DNA from: Paenibacillus sp. FSL H7-0331
GTDB taxonomy: Bacteria; Bacillota; Bacilli; Paenibacillales; NBRC-103111
Length of the DNA: 10,125 nt
Assembly: GCF_001956045.1 (NCBI RefSeq)
Contig: NZ_MRTH01000084.1
Location: 1-10,125, forward strand
Direction of reading: 5' to 3'
This document shows positions 5,835 through 10,125 of this stretch, one piece after another; positions within the stretch are counted from its first letter, which is position 1, and every line of letters starts with the position of its first letter. The notes under the pieces were generated by a model that saw only the letters and a program-made list of their open reading frames with translations, did not search any database and had not been told where the DNA came from. The position numbers and the translations under genes were made by a program.

Positions 5835-7745
5835 ATGAATCCAAGTACAAAGGACAAATTACAATATAACGAATTGAAGACACTCGTCCAAAGCTATTGT
5901 GTAAGCAGTCTGGGCAAGCAACTGATCCATCAGCTCGAACCAAGTTCAAACCTCAAAGTAGTGAAGCAACGTCTCCTTGAAACAACGGAAGCCCGCGCGA
6001 TTCTGGATACCGAGGGACATGTGCCGCTGCTGGGGATTTCGAATATTAAATTCATGATGGAGAAGCTGGACAAAGGGATGGTGCTGGATCCCTCCGAACT
6101 GATTGCCATTGCTGATTTTCTCCGGGGTTGCCGGAAAGTCAAGAAGTTCATGACCGAGAAGGAATTCTACGCTCCTAAGCTAAGTGCTTATGCCAACTCC
6201 ATGTGGGATTTCCAGAACATTGAAGATGCAATTCACCAAGCTATTAATGGGAATCGGGTGGACTCCGGGGCGAGTAAAGAGCTCAGACGAATCCGCAAGC
6301 ATATTGATATTGCCGAGGCGAAGATTGAGGAGCAGCTGCAAAAGTTTCTGAAGAACAGCGCGAACAAGGAGGTTATCCAGGAGTTTTTTGTCAGCAAAAA
6401 AAATGACCGCTTCACCATCCCGATTAAAGCTGCCTATAAGCATCAAGTGGCTGGAACGATTGTCGAAATATCTTCCAAGGGATCGACGGTGTTTATGGAG
6501 CCGTTAACTGTTGCCAAGTATAACGCAGAGCTTTCGGGTCTCAAGATGGAGGAGGGGATGGAGGAGCTTCAGATTCTGTCGGCTCTATCGGATTTAGTCG
6601 CAAATCAAACCCAGCCGATAACGGTCAATATTGATTTGATTAGTCTGTACGATATGATTTTCGCCAAAGGAAAATTTAGCAAAAGCATGGATGGAATCGC
6701 ACCTAAAGTGAACGACCACGGGACGATTAAGTTGGTCCGATGCAGGCATCCGTTATTGTCCGGAGGTGCGGTTCCGCTGGATTTTGAAATTGGCGATAGA
6801 TATCGCAGTTTGGTCATTACGGGTCCGAATGCGGGGGGCAAGACGGTTGTCCTGAAGACGGTCGGTTTGATCGCGCTGGCGGTGATGTCCGGATTTCACA
6901 TCGCGGCGGATGCGTCTACCGAAGTGGCTGTGTTTGATCGTATGTTCGTTGATATCGGGGATAATCAGAGCCTGGAGAATGCGCTTAGTACCTTTTCGTC
7001 CCATATGAAAAATATAGCCGAGATCATGCGCCAAGCGAATCGGAATACGTTGTTGTTGTTTGATGAGATTGGTAGCGGAACGGAACCCAATGAGGGTGCG
7101 GCACTGGCCATTGCGATTCTGGAAGAATTTTACCAAATGGGTTGTATGACGGTTGCGACCACGCACTATGGAGAGATTAAGGAATTTTCGGAACGGCATC
7201 CGGATTTCATGAACGCAGCCATGGCATTCGACAACGAGACCTTAGAGCCGCAATATAAGCTACTGATTGGGCAATCGGGCGAGAGCAATGCGCTTTGGAT
7301 CTCGAAGAGGATGGAGTTGAAAGATGAGGTATTGGGGCGGGCGAAGCTGTATATGAAGAGTAAGAACTACCGGTTGGATCTCCTTCATGAAAGTAAAGTG
7401 ATGAAGAAGCCGGTAGTGGCACATACGGATGAAACGGAAGTTGTACTTGAGGAGTACGGGATGGGTGATCGTGTGCGGTTATTAGAGCATGATGAACCCG
7501 CGATCGTGTACAAAGGCCGAGATAGCTTCAACCATATGACGGTTTTATTTGAAGGGCAGCTCGTAGAGGTGCATGCCAAGCGGGTATCCTTAGAACTACG
7601 AGCCAGCGAGTTGTATCCTACGGGATATGATCTGAATACGCTGTTCACCAGCTATAAAGACCGCAAGTTTCAGCACGACATGGAGCGTGGCTCGAAGAAG
7701 GCGTTGCGGCAAGTGCAGAAGGAAATACGGAAGCAACGGGAGTGA
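5835..7745 (+). CDS. MutS2-like ATPase without Smr domain
   Basis: This 636-residue DNA-binding ATPase belongs to the MutS2 branch of the MutS family. MutS2 proteins act on recombination intermediates or stalled ribosomes, depending on species, not in classical mismatch repair. The N-terminus has the MutS2-type LQYNELKTLVQSYCVSSLGK (9-28), and core and clamp helices span about 70-285. The ATPase has Walker A GPNAGGKT (330-337), the signature stretch DIGDNQSLENALSTFSSHM (373-391), Walker B LLLFDE (406-411) with GSGTEPNEGAALA (413-425), and the H-loop THYGE (443-447). Canonical MutS2 is about 780 residues and ends in an Smr nuclease domain. Here the chain ends with a basic tail (KKALRQVQKEIRKQRE), so it is the shorter paralogue type. 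The start is ATG 5835 with AGGAG at 5821-5825. The gene looks intact and stands alone. Confidence 0.9.
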   Translation: MNPSTKDKLQYNELKTLVQSYCVSSLGKQLIHQLEPSSNLKVVKQRLLETTEARAILDTEGHVPLLGISNIKFMMEKLDKGMVLDPSELIAIADFLRGCRKVKKFMTEKEFYAPKLSAYANSMWDFQNIEDAIHQAINGNRVDSGASKELRRIRKHIDIAEAKIEEQLQKFLKNSANKEVIQEFFVSKKNDRFTIPIKAAYKHQVAGTIVEISSKGSTVFMEPLTVAKYNAELSGLKMEEGMEELQILSALSDLVANQTQPITVNIDLISLYDMIFAKGKFSKSMDGIAPKVNDHGTIKLVRCRHPLLSGGAVPLDFEIGDRYRSLVITGPNAGGKTVVLKTVGLIALAVMSGFHIAADASTEVAVFDRMFVDIGDNQSLENALSTFSSHMKNIAEIMRQANRNTLLLFDEIGSGTEPNEGAALAIAILEEFYQMGCMTVATTHYGEIKEFSERHPDFMNAAMAFDNETLEPQYKLLIGQSGESNALWISKRMELKDEVLGRAKLYMKSKNYRLDLLHESKVMKKPVVAHTDETEVVLEEYGMGDRVRLLEHDEPAIVYKGRDSFNHMTVLFEGQLVEVHAKRVSLELRASELYPTGYDLNTLFTSYKDRKFQHDMERGSKKALRQVQKEIRKQRE

Positions 7746-7746
7746 G

Positions 7747-7875
7747 AGGATCGTAGCTTTGAGGCGTTTCCATCAAGACTATCATGCAAATGATGATCCT
7801 AAGTTAGCCGTCCCGACCAGTTAGGTGGCACCGGAAGCAAACGCTTCTCGTCTCAATAAGACGAGGAGCGTTTTT
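7747..7875 (+). promoter_or_regulatory. truncated T-box leader
   Basis: TTAGGTGGCACCG (7821-7833) matches the conserved T-box element that binds the free 3' end of an uncharged tRNA. It is directly followed by a long terminator, as in T-box riboswitches of amino-acid genes. In intact leaders a stem I of about 100 bases, with the specifier codon, precedes this part. Here only some 75 bases separate it from the MutS2-like stop codon. They fold instead as AGGATC (7747-7752) with GATCCT (7795-7800), enclosing a small ATCAT-GCAA-ATGAT hairpin (7781-7794). So the codon-reading half seems lost. In the T-box bulge TGGN the last base is C, which by the known covariation predicts a tRNA with discriminator G, such as Trp, Ser, Asn or Asp. 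Confidence 0.55.
7839..7875 (+). terminator. long terminator of the T-box leader
   Basis: A 15-base-pair stem forms from 7839-7853 with 7859-7873, containing one T-G pair, around the 5-base loop CAATA. It runs directly into a T stretch ending at 7875. It would also stop read-through from the MutS2-like gene. Confidence 0.9.
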
Positions 7876-7906
7876 GCATTTTCAAAAATTGAAGGAGGTT
7901 TGAAAA

Positions 7907-7945
7907 ATGTATCGTATTAACTATCGGACATATTCAAGAAATTGA
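7907..7945 (+). pseudogene. 12-codon stub of the T-box-controlled gene
   Basis: A near-perfect ribosome binding site, AAGGAGG (7892-7898), lies 8 bases before ATG 7907. The frame reads MYRINYRTYSRN and meets TGA at 7943-7945. A T-box leader normally precedes an aminoacyl-tRNA synthetase, an amino acid biosynthesis gene or a transporter. The stub is too short to tell which, and the rest of that gene is not in the window. A deletion just after the start is the simplest reading. Confidence 0.45.
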
Positions 7946-7977
7946 TAAAACCTAATTGAATTTGTTTAACGTCCAAA

Positions 7978-8172
7978 ATGGTGAAACACAGTGAAATAGA
8001 GATGCTTGCGCAGTAGTGAGTTGCCTCGCTTGGTGAGCTTAATTTGCCCCTTATATTTGCCAGAACTGACGAGTTAGCAAGCGGAAACAGAATTACTTTT
8101 ATTTATATAGAAAACAATGAATTTATAACTGTCGGTTGTCATGAACATTGTCCGATTGCCGATAAGCAGTAG
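7978..8172 (+). pseudogene. decayed 65-codon frame with two internal stops
   Basis: From ATG 7978 the frame reads 12 codons, hits TAG-TGA (8014-8019), and then stays open for 50 further codons to TAG at 8170-8172. The second part has a protein-like composition, with the segments LPLIFARTDEL, ITFIYIENNEFITVG and CHEHCPIADKQ. There is no ribosome binding site before 7978. It could be a broken small gene or a chance open stretch. I do not recognise the family. Confidence 0.25.
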
Positions 8173-8333
8173 ACTGACCGACCGGTAACTTGCTAAACTA
8201 TTCCAGCTAATAGCTTGTCAATATTTAATTATTAATAGTAGATTCATGAGGTGGTATACTTTAAAAAGTGCATGGGAAAGAACCGTCCTTTTAAGCACGG
8301 ATATAGATTCCATTTATTTTTATTTCTTGTTGT
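8173..8333. other. short AT-rich space, possible right flank of the IS110 element
   Basis: This stretch lies beyond the transposase stop codon. A promoter-like pair, TTAATA (8232-8237) and TATACT (8255-8260) with a 17-base spacer, points right into the antisense of the transposase. No gene follows it except a 67-codon shadow frame. The outer boundary of the IS element cannot be placed, because IS110-type elements lack clear terminal inverted repeats. Confidence 0.3.
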
Positions 8334-9078
8334 TCACTCTAACCGGAATGCTTCCTTAGTAGTTAAGATGGCAAAAACCCAGTGGATGAGTTTATTCACA
8401 CATGCAATTACTGCTACTTTGAATAGCTTTCCTTCAGCACGTTTCTTATCATAATAAGCCCTTAATTTCTTATTTCTATTACTGCGAATACCACATCGTA
8501 CAGCTTGATACAAGGCAGTACGAAGCCTCCTGGAGCCGTGCTTAGTGATTTTGTTTTGGGTAGCTACAAACTTACCTGAAGAAAAAACACTTGGATCAAC
8601 ACCAGCAAAGGCCACCAGTTTCTTTACGTGATCAAACCGATCGATCTCACCAATCTCAGCTAAAATTGTTGCAGCAATCTTAGTGCCAATTCCGGGTATC
8701 GATTGGATTAAATCATATTCAAGTAGCTCCTCAGCCAGGCCATCTATCGATTTATTAAGGGTTGATAGATGATCCTGGTATTGAAGAAGCAATTTGATGA
8801 GCAGCTGCATGGAGATTAAATGGCTTGAAAAAGCTGTCTCCTTAAAGGGATTTCGCTTTGCTGCCGCTACTAAGATTTGAGCACGTGCCAAGCACCATGA
8901 GACGGATTTGCCGCGTCCAGTAAGACTTTGAATTGCAGTAGTAATCTCCAACTCTGACATTTCTAGGACTTCTTTTGATGTTGGGTGTAAAACCAAAAAT
9001 CGAAGGGACACCTTTGAATAAAGATCACCAAACACGCCATGATATTCAGGAAAAACTTGATCAAGAATAGCCTGGAAT
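8334..9078 (-). mobile_element. IS110-family transposase, C-terminal fragment
   Basis: About 248 residues of an IS110-type transposase (normally around 400) survive. The fragment starts at QAILDQVFPEYHGVFGDLYS, where the N-terminal RuvC-like DEDD domain should already have ended. It continues through the middle helices into the C-terminal Transposase_20 domain. That domain has the helix-hairpin-helix SIPGIGTKIA and then FAGVDPSVFSSG, holding the likely serine of the active site, followed by TKHGSRRLRTALYQA. The reading frame is open to a normal-looking end (TGA at 8334-8336). The fragment has no start of its own: the frame comes in from the MFS remnant, and the join is near 9078. Lacking the catalytic DEDD domain, it should be inactive. 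If it is of the IS110 group, the left-end bridge-RNA region is lost as well. Confidence 0.85.
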
Positions 9079-9825
9079 ATGTTGTTTCTTAGCAAAATAC
9101 ACACCGCACACAATATCAACGATAGTAATCCCCCTACTACGATATAAGGTGTACCGATTGCTGATATAAATAATCCACCTACAGCTGTACCTATTGTTGT
9201 TCCTATATTAGCGGATGCCATTAGCGAAATCAGGAGCTTTGGGAGCTGCGGACGTGATCCAATATTGAGCGATATTACTTCCAATGCCAGCTAATATTCC
9301 CCAAACCAATGTAATGATAGCCATAGGTACAGTGAACTGTCCAAATGAGAATAATACGATGTAAACTGCTCCTAATGCAAAAGGAAAAGTCGCTACAGTT
9401 TTGATGGCATTTTTAGTAAGTAACTTTCCTGCCACAATATTTCCAATAACATTTGCCCCACCGTATACGACTAACATTAAACTAATCGTTGGGCCAGAAA
9501 TTTTAGTGATGATTTCAAGATATTCAGCAAGGTAACTATAAACCCCGAATATTGCTGAATTTATAAAAATAACAGCAGCAATGGAAAGCCAAGTAATTGA
9601 ATGTTTTAATACGCTTAATTGTGAACCGTAAGAAATTTTTTCCTTAACAGGCATAGAGGGTACAACTAGTAGTGTAGTAATGAATGTTATAGCATTCATG
9701 GTAGCAAAGAATAACATGGCCATTTCAAACGAAGTTTCATTAGCAATAAAACTAGTGATTGGCACACCAAGTACCATGCCTGCAGATACGCCCAACATTA
9801 TTTTATTCTGCAGAATTGTGAACAT
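9079..9825 (-). pseudogene. MFS efflux transporter, N-terminally truncated and frameshifted
   Basis: These are the remains of a 12-helix major facilitator exporter resembling AraJ/YdhP/YbcL-type drug or sugar efflux pumps. The first piece (9208-9825) starts at ILQNKIMLGVSAGMVLGVPI, which in such proteins lies roughly 120-140 residues into the chain, so about four helices are missing. No ribosome binding site precedes the ATG at 9825. It runs to PDFANG, where the frame shifts near 9224. The next frame continues smoothly with LMASANIGTTIGTAVGGLF through the last helices to about ILLRNN (9081), then enters the transposase fragment. Family membership is clear from GGANVIGNIVAG and AQYWITSAAP. It has at least three lesions and cannot make a working pump. 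Confidence 0.85.
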
Positions 9826-9899
9826 AGTGAGATGTAGAATTAGATAAAGTTAGGAGTGTTTTGCTCTAAATTGTTGAGAGCGAGTAGATTGAAGGGATA

Positions 9900-9935
9900 T
9901 TGAGATTGAAGGCGAATTCCTATAATAGCGGAATT
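9900..9935 (+). promoter_or_regulatory. promoter with -10 box inside an inverted repeat
   Basis: TTGAGA (9900-9905) and a perfect TATAAT (9921-9926) stand 15 bases apart, slightly short. The -10 box is enclosed by AATTCC (9915-9920) and GGAATT (9930-9935), a perfect 6-base inverted repeat with a 9-base centre. Such a placement is typical of a repressor site that blocks RNA polymerase. The next start codon downstream is the TTG at 9993. Confidence 0.45.
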
Positions 9936-9992
9936 TGTTGGAAAAATAAGCAATTTGTCATATGTAAATGATGATTTGAGGTGGTTAGCAAC

Positions 9993-10049
9993 TTGGCTAA
10001 GAAGAAGGCAAACCCAAGAATAAAAATTGGCAGTAATAATGAAATGTGA
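9993..10049 (+). pseudogene. 18-codon gene start cut by an insertion sequence
   Basis: GAGGTGG (9978-9984) lies 8 bases before TTG 9993, which opens a lysine-rich frame reading MAKKKANPRIKIGSNN and ending in TGA at 10047-10049. That stop lies in the first bases of the adjoining insertion-sequence end, so the original frame probably ran on. A GTG at 9981 in the same frame overlaps the ribosome binding site and is less likely. The promoter at 9900-9926 fits it. I do not recognise the protein. Confidence 0.35.
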
Positions 10050-10125
10050 CCTTGCCCTGAAAAAGTAGACACGTAGAAAGCCTCAGTGAACCCAATTAGC
10101 CTAACTTTCTCCGACCAGGAATGGC
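10045..10125. mobile_element. end of an IS3-family element, running out of the window
   Basis: The sequence from TGTGACCTTGCCC and the following GAAAAAGTAGACAC (10056-10069) resembles the terminal inverted repeats of IS3-family elements, which start with TG and carry a CC-then-AAAAAGT-GACA block. The outermost base is either 10045 or 10047. Only some 80 bases are visible, with no transposase codons that I can confirm, so orientation and subgroup stay open. Confidence 0.5.

Noticed and set aside
6753..7199. 148-codon minus-strand frame inside the MutS2-like gene
   Set aside because: It is antisense to the conserved ATPase core, with low-complexity composition and no start signal.
8251..8454. 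67-codon plus-strand frame with a GTG start
   Set aside because: It lies mostly antisense to the IS110 transposase and its product resembles nothing; treated as a shadow frame.

Overview
The window looks like an accessory, much-rearranged stretch of a Bacillales chromosome, most probably Paenibacillus or a close relative. The grounds are strong AGGAGG-type ribosome binding sites, Firmicutes-type Rho-independent terminators, a MutS2-like gene, what looks like part of a T-box leader, and a hairpin repeat of a kind I associate with Paenibacillus intergenic DNA. The genus is inferred from style, not proven. Base composition changes sharply from gene to gene: murD is clearly GC-rich, the dihydrofolate-reductase-like gene is clearly AT-rich, and the LysR and MutS2-like genes lie between. 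This suggests genes of several origins placed side by side.

Layout. (1) 143-2122: a divergent pair, an EamA/DMT-type ten-helix exporter on the minus strand (238-1131) and a LysR-type regulator on the plus strand (1232-2122). They share a 100-base control region with a 17-spaced promoter overlapping an inverted repeat. This is the usual layout of a LysR regulator controlling its neighbour. (2) 2152-5335: three copies of a hairpin repeat (2152-2250, 4250-4340, 5250-5335) separate two gene blocks. One block holds an orphan, GC-rich murD (2300-3631) and a Nudix hydrolase (3756-4241). The other holds an AT-rich RibD-C/DHFR-like reductase (4547-5101) with a strong terminator. (3) 5336-5834: about 500 bases without a clear gene. 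It holds a possible TetR-type operator and promoter, a good ribosome binding site on a nine-codon frame, and an orphan terminator, together resembling the two ends of a lost gene. (4) 5835-7745: an intact 636-residue MutS2-like ATPase that lacks the Smr nuclease domain. (5) 7746-8333: the 3' half of a probable T-box leader with its terminator, followed by a good ribosome binding site and a 12-codon stub, then a 65-codon frame broken by two stop codons. (6) 8334-9825, minus strand: the remains of an MFS exporter (front missing, one frameshift), whose tail runs in frame into the C-terminal part of an IS110-family transposase. (7) 9826-10125: a promoter with its -10 box inside an inverted repeat, an 18-codon gene start, and the end of what appears to be an IS3-family element cutting that gene off at the window edge.

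Functionally, only the EamA/LysR pair is a plausible two-gene unit. MurD, Nudix, DHFR-like and MutS2-like each have their own ribosome binding site, and most are separated by repeats or terminators. They look like independent genes, not a pathway. I found no convincing new defence or biosynthetic system. The most interesting signals are the repeat-separated blocks of foreign-looking genes, the unusual orphan MurD, and the several places where regulatory DNA has outlived its gene.
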